In this document: in pieces, positions 8,071-15,321 of the stretch
Numbering within the stretch: the first letter of the stretch is position 1
Layout of the letters: each line of letters starts with the position of its first letter
From: CAVXAE01 sp044225565
Lineage (GTDB): Bacteria > Pseudomonadota > Gammaproteobacteria > Steroidobacterales > Steroidobacteraceae
DNA: 17,284 nucleotides
NCBI GenBank assembly: GCA_044225565.1
Contig: JBGAIL010000100.1
Span: 1 to 17,284 of the forward strand
Reading direction: 5' to 3'
Position numbers and translations under genes: made by a program
The notes under the pieces: generated by a model
Seen by the model: only the letters and a program-made list of their open reading frames with translations
Database searches by the model: none
What the model was told of the DNA's origin: nothing

Positions 8071-9504
8071 CTACTTTCTCAGCGCGCGCACCGAGTTCAG
8101 GAATTCACGGTCGAACAGCCAGAAGAACAGGACGTACCCCAGGCCCGAGCACAGGATCTTCACCGGCAGCATGATCCTCACGTCGATCCCGGAGCCCCGT
8201 TCCAGATGCGTCAGGCCGTACTCTATCGCCGCGACGACGGTTACGCCGAGGACCGGCATGCTCAAGGCGCCCAGGTACCGGGACGTCCTGATCCCCAGGC
8301 GGGCGTTGGTGGTCCCGAGCCAGACCAGCGTGATGAGCAGGTAGGTCGTGAACCAGGGGATCAGGATCGCTTCCTTCTCGTACTGGACCGCGAAAGAGTA
8401 GGAGATGGACATCAGCACGGCGCACGCCACGCTGAAGTACAGCCACTTGATCGGCTTGCCCAGCGCCGTGTGCACGAAACCGACCACCGCGTTCAGGGTG
8501 ACCAGGATCTGCGCCAGGCACAGGAACCTGAAGAGGGTGATCATGGGCGTCCATTTCTCGCCCAACAGGATCGGGATCAGCTGGTCGCCCAGCAGGAAGC
8601 CCGAGACGAAGATCGGAAAGACCAGTGCCGCGGTGAGCTTGATAGTCTTCAGGTAGTAGTCGGAGAAGACGCGCAGGTCGTCCTGGTAGCGGGAGAAGAG
8701 GGCGTAGGTCACCTGGTTGATGGTCGACACGAGCTTCTCGGTCGGCACCTGGGCCAGCTGCATGGCGAGCAGGTAGAAGCCCAGCGCCTCGGCCGTCCAG
8801 GCCCGGCCCGCGAAGAAGCGGTCCGACATCTCGAACATGTAGAACGCGGAGGAGCTGATGGCCACCATGATGCCGAAGTGCAGGTAGCCCTTGGTCTCGG
8901 CGAAGTTCAGGTTCAGTTTCGGGCGCCACGTGGTGGTGCGATAGACCAGCACGAGCCGGACCACGCCGCGGATCAGCCGGCCGCCGATGAGCGTCCACAC
9001 GCCGCCGCCGAAATAGGCGATGACCAGCATGCCGAGGCACGAGATGATCGTGGTCTGCATCTCGATCAGGCCCACGGCCTTGTAATTCAGGTCGCGCTTC
9101 AGCAGCGAGAGCGGCACGACCTGAAGGCCGGTGAAGATGAATAGCACGGAGATGGACAGGATCAGCGGAATGACGTCCGGCTCGTCGAAGATGGCGGCCG
9201 TGATGTAGGCGATCGGGATGCAGGCGAGGGCGAACAGCACGCCGACACCGAGCGAGAACCAGAAGATGGAGGACAGCTCGCTCTCGGTGGGCTCCTTCTT
9301 CTGGATGATGGACGCTCCGATGCCCATCTCGCTCAGCAGCTCCGCGTATCCGGTGATCAGGGTTGCCATCGCGGACAAGGCGTAATCGACCGGCGAGAGC
9401 AGCCGGGCGACGACCACGGTCACGCCCCAGGAGATTCCCTGGCTGATCAACTTGAAGAGCGCGAACCAGCTCCCGTGCTTTATCGCTTTTTCGGCAAGTG
9501 CCAC
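8071..9504 (-). CDS. Lipopolysaccharide biosynthesis flippase, Wzx/WzxC type (MOP superfamily)
   Basis: This inner-membrane flippase moves undecaprenyl-linked repeat units to the periplasmic face. The 477-residue polytopic protein shows about 12-14 hydrophobic helices. The N-terminus MALAEKAIKHGSWFALFKLISQG followed by VVVARLLSPVDYALSAMATLITGYAELLSEMGIGASIIQ is characteristic of the PST/WzxC subgroup. Other readable features are RDLNYKAVGLIEMQ at about 138-150, EKWTPMITLFRFLCLAQ at about 316-332, and a final helix LCSGLGYVLFFWLF near 451-464. The start is GTG 9504; I see no strong ribosome site and no better in-frame start just upstream. It lies 100 nt after wecB and 13 nt before the GT, in one - strand unit. 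Substrate specificity is unknown but the epimerase upstream suggests a ManNAc-containing unit. Confidence 0.9.
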   Translation of the reverse strand: MALAEKAIKHGSWFALFKLISQGISWGVTVVVARLLSPVDYALSAMATLITGYAELLSEMGIGASIIQKKEPTESELSSIFWFSLGVGVLFALACIPIAYITAAIFDEPDVIPLILSISVLFIFTGLQVVPLSLLKRDLNYKAVGLIEMQTTIISCLGMLVIAYFGGGVWTLIGGRLIRGVVRLVLVYRTTTWRPKLNLNFAETKGYLHFGIMVAISSSAFYMFEMSDRFFAGRAWTAEALGFYLLAMQLAQVPTEKLVSTINQVTYALFSRYQDDLRVFSDYYLKTIKLTAALVFPIFVSGFLLGDQLIPILLGEKWTPMITLFRFLCLAQILVTLNAVVGFVHTALGKPIKWLYFSVACAVLMSISYSFAVQYEKEAILIPWFTTYLLITLVWLGTTNARLGIRTSRYLGALSMPVLGVTVVAAIEYGLTHLERGSGIDVRIMLPVKILCSGLGYVLFFWLFDREFLNSVRALRK

Positions 9505-9604
9505 GATGGATTGTCCAGACGGATGCGGTGTTCTCGAGCCGGAAGGCTGTCGGGCCGGGTGAAGCGCGGAGGTTCGTGCTGTCGGGGGAGGATCGGCAGG
9601 CGGC

Positions 9605-10822
9605 TCACTGGGCCGGCCGTCGAGTCAGTGCTTCCGCGTGTTGCAGCAGAAAACCGACGATGCGCGGCGCCGCCTTGCCGTCACCGTATGGGTTGTGAGC
9701 CTTCGACATCCGCTGGTACGAGTCCGGATCATCGAGCAGTTCCTGTATCGATGAGACGATCTTCTCCCGGTTCGTGCCCACCAGCCTGACCGTGCCCGCC
9801 TGCACTGCCTCGGGCCTTTCGGTGACGTCCCGCATCACGAGCACGGGCTTGCCCAGGGACGGCGCCTCCTCCTGCACACCGCCGGAGTCGGTCAGGACCA
9901 GGTGACACCGGTCCATCAGGAAGACGAACGGCAGGTAATCCAGAGGCTCGATCAGATGGACGTTGGCGACGGCGCCCAGGATGTCCCTCACCGGCCTCTG
10001 CACGTTCGGGTTCAGGTGTACCGGATACACGAACAGCACCGACGGGTTGCTCATCGCCAGCTGCCGGATCGCTTCGCAGAGCTCGGTGAAGCCGCGGCCG
10101 AAAGTCTCACGCCGATGCCCGGTGATCAGGACCATGCGCTTGCCCGGAGCTTCGATGCGCTCCAGCAGCGAGGGCCGAAGGTACTGTTGCCAGAAACTTT
10201 CCGGATAGTACTGCTGCCAGAAACTTTCCGGATAGCTCGCTATGGCATCGCGAACCGACAGCAGGGCGTCGATGACGGTGTTGCCGGTGACATGGATGTT
10301 GCCGTCGGCCACATTCTCTTTCAGCAGGTTCTGCCGCGCAGTCTGCGTCGGCGCGAAATGAAACTGGGTGATCCGCCCGACCAGCGCGCGGTTCGCCTCT
10401 TCGGGGAAGGGTGCACGGAAGTTCCCGGTGCGCAGTCCCGCTTCCACGTGCGCGACCGGGATACCTGCGTAGAACGCCGCCAGTCCTGCCGCAAAGCAGG
10501 TCGTCGTGTCACCGTGCACGAGGAGGACATCGGGTTGCAACTGCTTTAGCGCATCGCGCATGCCAAGCAGCACGCGTGAGGTGACGTCGTAAAGGTCTTG
10601 TCCCGCCTGCATGATGTTCAGGTCGATGTCGGGCTCGATGCCGAACAGCTTCAGCACCTGGTCGAGCATCTGGCGGTGCTGGCCCGTGACGCAGACCGTG
10701 CAATCCACTCCGGGTTGCTGCTTCAGCGCCTTGACCACGGGAGCCATCTTGATGGCTTCGGGCCGGGTGCCGAAGGCAACGCAGACTTTGAGGACCATAT
10801 CCGGGCGCGGCAGTGTATTCAT
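9605..10822 (-). CDS. wecB: UDP-N-acetylglucosamine 2-epimerase (non-hydrolysing)
   Basis: This enzyme interconverts UDP-GlcNAc and UDP-ManNAc in the cytoplasm, feeding ManNAc or ManNAc uronic acid into the polymer. All family motifs are present (numbering from ATG 10822): FGTRPEAIK 17-25, HGDTTT 103-108, HVEAGLRTG 125-133, EEANR 141-145, GNTVIDAL 180-187, TGHRRE 234-239, YPVHLNP 266-272, TDSGGVQEEAP 311-321, TERPEA 334-339 and NPYGDGKA 377-384. Residues 197-205 and 206-214 are an exact duplicated YPESFWQQY caused by a 27-bp tandem repeat; this makes the protein 9 residues longer than expected but leaves catalytic motifs intact. ATG 10798 (MVLKVCVAFGTRPEA) would match the usual family start equally well, and neither start has a clear ribosome site. 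It is the first gene of the - strand unit. No UDP-ManNAc dehydrogenase (wecC) is in the window. Confidence 0.94.
   Translation of the reverse strand: MNTLPRPDMVLKVCVAFGTRPEAIKMAPVVKALKQQPGVDCTVCVTGQHRQMLDQVLKLFGIEPDIDLNIMQAGQDLYDVTSRVLLGMRDALKQLQPDVLLVHGDTTTCFAAGLAAFYAGIPVAHVEAGLRTGNFRAPFPEEANRALVGRITQFHFAPTQTARQNLLKENVADGNIHVTGNTVIDALLSVRDAIASYPESFWQQYYPESFWQQYLRPSLLERIEAPGKRMVLITGHRRETFGRGFTELCEAIRQLAMSNPSVLFVYPVHLNPNVQRPVRDILGAVANVHLIEPLDYLPFVFLMDRCHLVLTDSGGVQEEAPSLGKPVLVMRDVTERPEAVQAGTVRLVGTNREKIVSSIQELLDDPDSYQRMSKAHNPYGDGKAAPRIVGFLLQHAEALTRRPAQ
10181..10234 (+). repeat. 27-bp perfect-phase tandem duplication inside wecB
   Basis: Two adjacent 27-bp units at 10181-10207 and 10208-10234 differ at only one base (T at 10187, C at 10214). 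Read on the coding strand this difference is CAA versus CAG, a synonymous glutamine change, and each unit encodes YPESFWQQY. Because 27 is a multiple of three the reading frame is kept. Confidence 0.97.
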
Positions 10823-11280
10823 CTTCGGCAAGGGTTTCCACAGCAACTGCGGTCTCGGGATGCATCCGGACGATCGGTGCCGCGAGCCGCGCCTCCGGTT
10901 CCCCCGTCGGTCCGCTGCTGCGCGGCGTTTCGCGAGGCGCGTCGCATTATCGTATTTTCAAGCGTCATCCGCATTCGTTGCGGCGTCGGAATTCTCACTT
11001 TGTGAGGTCGGATCGCGCGCGGCCGGCGGTGGTGATTCAGAGTAACGCCGATGGATGCGGAAGGTTCGTGAGCAGCCGGTCACAGCCGGCAAGAACTCGA
11101 GCTTCCGCAGGTGTCCTCGAGCCGTTGTGCTCGTCGCACCGGCGTCTAGCGGCGCTCCTCCAGAGCGCATGCGCAAGCGATGTCTCTCCCGACCAGCTCG
11201 CTGCCATAATCGTCGTAGTCATCGAGAGGGGCGCGAAGTGCTGGGAGTGACCGTCGGTCTCGCTCTGAGGTCAACGTAGC
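10823..11280. other. Intergenic region between divergent wecB and glycosyltransferase genes
   Basis: This stretch of about 458 bases separates two outward-facing genes and should carry promoters for both. I found no protein with recognisable features. A relatively AT-rich pocket at about 10944-10960 (attatcgtattttca) stands out from the GC-rich surroundings. Read on the - strand it contains GATAAT, a possible -10 box for wecB, but no good -35 box is placed correctly. Nearby are two small hairpins: CCGCA/TGCGG (10969-10983) and CTCAC-TTT-GTGAG (10994-11006). CATAAT at 11205-11210 is a possible + strand -10 box, again with no convincing -35. GAGG at 11267-11270 could be the ribosome site for GTG 11281. 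None of these promoters is certain. Confidence 0.5.
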
Positions 11281-12397
11281 GTGACCGTGCCGACCGACAA
11301 GGCTGATTGCCGCGGCGCCAGGATCTGCCACGTCATCTCCGGGGATCTGTGGGGAGGTGCCGAAGCTCAAGCTCTGGCGCTGATACAAGGGTTATCCGCC
11401 CGGGCGGAAGTCTGCGTGATCGTGTTCAACCGCGGAGAGCTGCTCTCCCGGATCGAAGCGTCGCGGATCCCCGTCGAGCTGGCCGACGAGAATCAGTTAC
11501 GGAATTCCGGCGCTGGTTTGCCGCATGCACTCGATCTTCGGAAAGTGGCGCCCCCGTCTCGTTCACGTGCACGGCTTCAAAGAGAATCTGGTCGCGGGGC
11601 TCGCCGCCCGGTTGCGCGGTATTCCCATCGTGCGCACTCATCACGGCCGCGGCATGATCGGAGCTGGCAAGCGTCACACGTACATCGAGCGGCTCAACGC
11701 GGCGCTGCTCGCCGATGGCCTGATCGCCGTTTCCGCGGACCTGGCCGAATTCCTGCGCCGGTGCGGTCTCTCATTGCGAAATCTCCACATCATCAGGAAC
11801 GGGATCCCGATTCCCGCCCCGGATCGCCGGCCAGTGCCGGCGCCGCGGGGAGAGGGTGCCTTCACCGTCGGCACCATCGGGCGCCTGGTCGCGGTCAAGA
11901 ATCACAAGTGCCTGCTCGAGGCCTTCAAGCGCGTCACCGACGAAATCGATGGCGCACGCCTGATCATCGTCGGGGATGGGCCGCTGGCGGGGCAGCTCGA
12001 GTCCCTGGCGGCGCAGCTGGGCATTTCGGACCAGGTGCACTTCGCCGGCTTCCAGCGGGACGTGGATGGTTACCTGCGCCGCCTCGATGTGTTCGTACTG
12101 TCCTCGTTGCACGAAGGCGTGCCGATCTCTCTGCTCGAAGCCATGAGCATCGGGGTTCCGGTCGTGTGTACCCGCGTAGGGGGGATTCCCGAGGTGATTG
12201 CCGACCACCACAATGGATTGCTGGTGGCATCCGACGATGCCGAGTCCCTGTCCGCAGCACTGAAGAAGATCGCGGCCGATCGAGGTCTCGCACGGCGGCT
12301 CGCGGAGAATGCCCGGTCCACCGTGTCGGACGAGCTGTCGTTCGACCGCTGCCTGCAGAGCACGATTTCCTTGTATAGCGGAATGATCCCTAAATGA
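11281..12397 (+). pseudogene. Glycosyltransferase family 4, frameshifted near 11500
   Basis: Two reading frames together make one ordinary GT4 enzyme of about 370 residues. The first frame, from GTG 11281, gives the N-terminal Rossmann start ARICHVISGDLWGGAEAQALALIQGLS and runs sensibly to ELADENQLRN (about residue 75, base 11505). From there it turns into arginine/proline-rich nonsense. The second frame picks up at about 11506-11525 with MHSIFGKWRPRLVHVHGFKEN and continues to the TGA at 12397, including TIGRLVAVKNHKCLLEAF, LIIVGDGPLAGQLE and the EX7E motif in HEGVPISLLEAMSIGVPVV. One extra base between about 11496 and 11524 explains the shift. ATG 11525 has no ribosome site, so the second half is unlikely to be an independent gene. 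The cause may be a sequencing error in this draft assembly or a real mutation. GAGG lies 10 nt before GTG 11281. The stop overlaps the next start (ATGA). Confidence 0.75.
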
Positions 12398-13599
12398 AGA
12401 TTCTGTACATCTGGGACGCGGACTACCCCTGGGACGTCAGGGTCGAAAAGATATGCCATGCCCTGATGGCGGGCGGGCACGAAGTGCACGTCGCCGCGCG
12501 CAACCTGAAGAAGCGGCCGGTCTACGAGGACGTCGGCGGGTTGCACGTGCACCGCATCAAGAGCCGCAGTCACGACGGGCTCAACTACTTCGCCTCGTTT
12601 CCCCTGTTCTGCAGTCCCGTGTGGAAGCGCTTCCTCGATTCCATCATCCGGGACCGGGGCATCGAACTCATCGTCGTGCGCGACCTGCCGATGGCCATCG
12701 CCGGCATCTGGGCGGGCAGGCGGGCGGGCATTCCCGTGGTCTTCGACATGGCGGAAGACTACGTCTCACTGATCCGGGATATCTGGGACGACCGCAAGTT
12801 CCAGGGATTGAACCTGGTCGTGAGGAATCCCTATCTCGCCAGGCTCGTCGAGCGTTACACCTTCAGGCACATCGACGAGATCATGGTGGTGGTCGATGAG
12901 GCTCGCGACGTCGTGATCCAGGGCGGGGGCGATGCGGACAAGGTCACCCTGGTGGGCAACACGCCCGATCTCGATGGCATCGGCGGTCCAGTCAGCGCAG
13001 AGCCCGATGAAACCCTGGAGAAGATCCGCAGCCACTACTCGGTGATCTACACCGGGGGCATCCAGCTCGGACGCGGATTGCAGGTGGTCTTCGAGGCCAT
13101 ACCCGAGATCGTCCGCCAGATCCCCGACTTTAGGCTCGTCGTCGTCGGTGACGGCTACGCGAGCGAGATCCTAAAGAAGATGATGCGGGAGCAGGGTGTC
13201 GACGGATACGTCTTCTGGCTGGGCTGGGTTCCGCACACGCAACTGCCCGCGTACCTGCATGCCTGCCGGGTGGGTATCGTGCCTCACTATACTTCCGACC
13301 ACGTGAACACCACCATTCCGAACAAGATCTTCGACTACATGGGATGCGGCTTGCCCGTGCTCGCATCCGACGCGAAGCCCATGAAGCGGGTGATTGAGCA
13401 GGAGCGATGCGGCAGGACCTTCCCCTCGGGGAATGCAGCCGAGCTGTCGAAGGCGTTGCTGGAAATTCGCGGCCATGAGGCCGGCCTCGGTGCGAATGGC
13501 AGGCGGGCCGTGCTCGAGAAGTACAACTGGCAGGAAGACACGAAGCGGCTGCTACGGCTGGTCGAAGGCCTTGGATCGAAGCGGGTGGGGGCATGCTAG
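12394..13599 (+). CDS. Glycosyltransferase family 4 (second, intact)
   Basis: This 401-residue GT-B enzyme transfers a sugar to the growing lipid-linked unit. It starts MKILYIWDADYPWDVRVEKICHALMAGGHEVHVAARN, the typical N-terminal fold, with VVRDLPMAIAGIWAGRRAGIPVVFDMAEDYVSL at about 94-125. The donor half includes VIYTGGIQLGRGLQVVFEAI at 217-236, FRLVVVGDG at 246-254 and WLGWVPHTQLPAYLHACRVGIVP. In place of a plain EX7E it carries NTTIPNKIFDYMGCGLPVLAS at about 305-325, the variant of GT4 enzymes related to WbuB-type sugar transferases; Asp314 takes the position of the second glutamate. Donor and acceptor are unknown. It overlaps the broken GT4 gene by 4 nt upstream and the AsnB-like gene by 7 nt downstream, so translation is probably coupled. 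Confidence 0.9.
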   Translation: MKILYIWDADYPWDVRVEKICHALMAGGHEVHVAARNLKKRPVYEDVGGLHVHRIKSRSHDGLNYFASFPLFCSPVWKRFLDSIIRDRGIELIVVRDLPMAIAGIWAGRRAGIPVVFDMAEDYVSLIRDIWDDRKFQGLNLVVRNPYLARLVERYTFRHIDEIMVVVDEARDVVIQGGGDADKVTLVGNTPDLDGIGGPVSAEPDETLEKIRSHYSVIYTGGIQLGRGLQVVFEAIPEIVRQIPDFRLVVVGDGYASEILKKMMREQGVDGYVFWLGWVPHTQLPAYLHACRVGIVPHYTSDHVNTTIPNKIFDYMGCGLPVLASDAKPMKRVIEQERCGRTFPSGNAAELSKALLEIRGHEAGLGANGRRAVLEKYNWQEDTKRLLRLVEGLGSKRVGAC

Positions 13600-15311
13600 G
13601 CGTATTCAGCGACAGGACGGGGGAGCTCAGCATCCGCGGCGAGTCCGCCAGGGTGGCGACGCCCGCGGCGGAGGTGTGTTTCAAGGGGGACTTCTACCTG
13701 GGGCCGCAGGAGCAGGCGCGGGTACTGAACGAAGTCCTGAGCGCCGGGATGTCGGTGGATCGGGCCAGGGCCCTGCCCGGGCAGTTCGTGATCGTGATCC
13801 ACGACAAGGCGAGCCGGAAGCTCACGTTCGTCAGGGATCACATCGGCCAGCAGCCGCTCTATTTCCGCGTGGAGGACGGGCGGTTGCTGTTCGCATCCAG
13901 CGTCAGGGAGCTGCGGAGCGCCTCCGGAACCTCCTGGTCGCTCGATCCGCGCGGTTTCCAGGATTTCGTCGCGATCAAGTACACGATACCGACCACTACG
14001 CTCATAAAGGGACTGTCCGAGCAGACGCCGGGAACGATCGTCGAGTTCTCCGGCGGCGCGTTGCAGACGGAGCGTGCCTTCTTCGACAGGACTCCGCACA
14101 CCCCCCTGGCGGATCGAAACGGCGATGAGAAATGGGTGGAGCGGTTCAAGGCGGAGTTCGAGAGCAGCTGCGCTGCGGCCTGTTCCGATGCCGGGTCGCG
14201 CCGGTTCGGAGTTCTCTCGAGCGGCGGCATCGATTCCAGCATGCTCGTGGGCGCTTATCGCAAGCTGACGCAGGATCGATTCCCCACTTTCTACATCGGC
14301 TGCGACGGCTACAAGAACGACAGGACCCGGGAAGCGGAGTTCGTGAGCCGGCTGTTCGACACGGACCACCGGAACTTCTACATCAACGGCACGGAGTTCG
14401 CCGATCGTCTCGAGGCCGCGGTCGAGCTCAACGATTTCCCGGTCAGCACGCCGAGCACGATATTGAGGAATCACCTCTATGCCAATCTCAGCGGGGAGGT
14501 CGATGTCCTTTTGTCCGGAGAAGGCGCCGATTGTCTGTACACCGGCTACTACGTCTACGACCTGGTATATCGGCTCTACTCGACGTCGAGGGCGCGCCCG
14601 TTGCTGGGAGCCCTGGCGCGGCTGCTGCCGCTGTCGCTGATTCCCGGTGACAGGGGGAGAAAGGCGCGGCTCGTCAGGCAGGCCATGATCCTCCCTCCGC
14701 ACGAGTACTTCCTGCAGCACGACACGATGATCGGCAACAACTCCGGGCAGCTGTCCCGCATGCTCGAAGGTTTCGACGAGTCCGGCTACCTGCCGGACTT
14801 CAAGCGGTTGCTTTCCGGTTACGACAGGGTCGATATCCTGAATCGCATCCTGCGCATCTACCAGTCGGCCTTCCTGTCGGAAAACCTGTCCGCACTGGCG
14901 AAGATGGACGGCCGGTATGGCCTGCAGCATCGGCATCCGTTCATCCATGGCCCCATGATCGATGCGTTCAACCAGATCTCCTGGGGTCGCAAGGTGGGAG
15001 GGTTCAGGCGCAAGCGGCTGATCGTGGAGATGGCGAAGGAGTATCTGCCGCCGAGCTTCTTCGCGATGCCGAAAGAAGGATTCGGCGTTCCCATCCCCGA
15101 GTGGTTCCGGGATGCCTCCAGCCTGGGGCGCTATATCGACCTCATCAACAGCAGGGCATTCAGGGAGCGCGGCCTGTTCAGGAAAGCCTATGTCGACGGA
15201 TTGCTTTCCGACTACCGGAACGACCGGCTCGAGGAAGGCTCGTACGAGCAGGTGCTGTGGCTCATGGTGAATTTCGAGCTCTGGGCCCGCCGTTACCTCG
15301 ACGGGCAGTAG
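13593..15311 (+). CDS. Asparagine-synthase-like ATP-dependent amide-forming protein lacking the glutaminase cysteine
   Basis: This 572-residue protein has the AsnB architecture: a class II amidotransferase-like N-domain (about 1-165) and an ATP-pyrophosphatase domain that activates a carboxylate as its adenylate. The synthetase half is well kept: SSGGIDSS (PP-loop) at 209-216, SGEGAD..YTGY at 308-319, KMDGRYGLQHRHPF at 437-450, and KEGFGVPIPEWF at 494-505. The N-domain is degenerate: the protein begins MLGVF, with Leu where glutamine-dependent enzymes have catalytic Cys2. The RGPD and NGEIYN glutamine-binding motifs are also absent, although RDHIGQQPLYF at 81-91 keeps the fold. Ammonia from glutamine is therefore unlikely; an amine substrate or free ammonia may be used, as in beta-lactam synthetase and lasso-peptide cyclase relatives. 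It overlaps the upstream GT by 7 nt (ATGCTAG) and lies 10 nt before the PaaK-like gene. The substrate is unknown; amidation of a sugar acid is a reasonable guess. Confidence 0.88.
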   Translation: MLGVFSDRTGELSIRGESARVATPAAEVCFKGDFYLGPQEQARVLNEVLSAGMSVDRARALPGQFVIVIHDKASRKLTFVRDHIGQQPLYFRVEDGRLLFASSVRELRSASGTSWSLDPRGFQDFVAIKYTIPTTTLIKGLSEQTPGTIVEFSGGALQTERAFFDRTPHTPLADRNGDEKWVERFKAEFESSCAAACSDAGSRRFGVLSSGGIDSSMLVGAYRKLTQDRFPTFYIGCDGYKNDRTREAEFVSRLFDTDHRNFYINGTEFADRLEAAVELNDFPVSTPSTILRNHLYANLSGEVDVLLSGEGADCLYTGYYVYDLVYRLYSTSRARPLLGALARLLPLSLIPGDRGRKARLVRQAMILPPHEYFLQHDTMIGNNSGQLSRMLEGFDESGYLPDFKRLLSGYDRVDILNRILRIYQSAFLSENLSALAKMDGRYGLQHRHPFIHGPMIDAFNQISWGRKVGGFRRKRLIVEMAKEYLPPSFFAMPKEGFGVPIPEWFRDASSLGRYIDLINSRAFRERGLFRKAYVDGLLSDYRNDRLEEGSYEQVLWLMVNFELWARRYLDGQ

Positions 15312-15321
15312 GCCGGCCGGC

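Noticed and set aside
7041..9144. Two long + strand frames (7041-8060 and 8008-9144) opposite the GT4 and flippase genes
   Set aside because: Rich in His, Asp, Gln and Arg with no fold-like pattern, and fully antisense to genes with strong motifs.
10813..11250. Possible 145-codon + strand gene in the divergent intergenic region
   Set aside because: It begins inside the start of wecB, is rich in Ser/Arg/Ala without motifs, and has no ribosome site or homology-like pattern.
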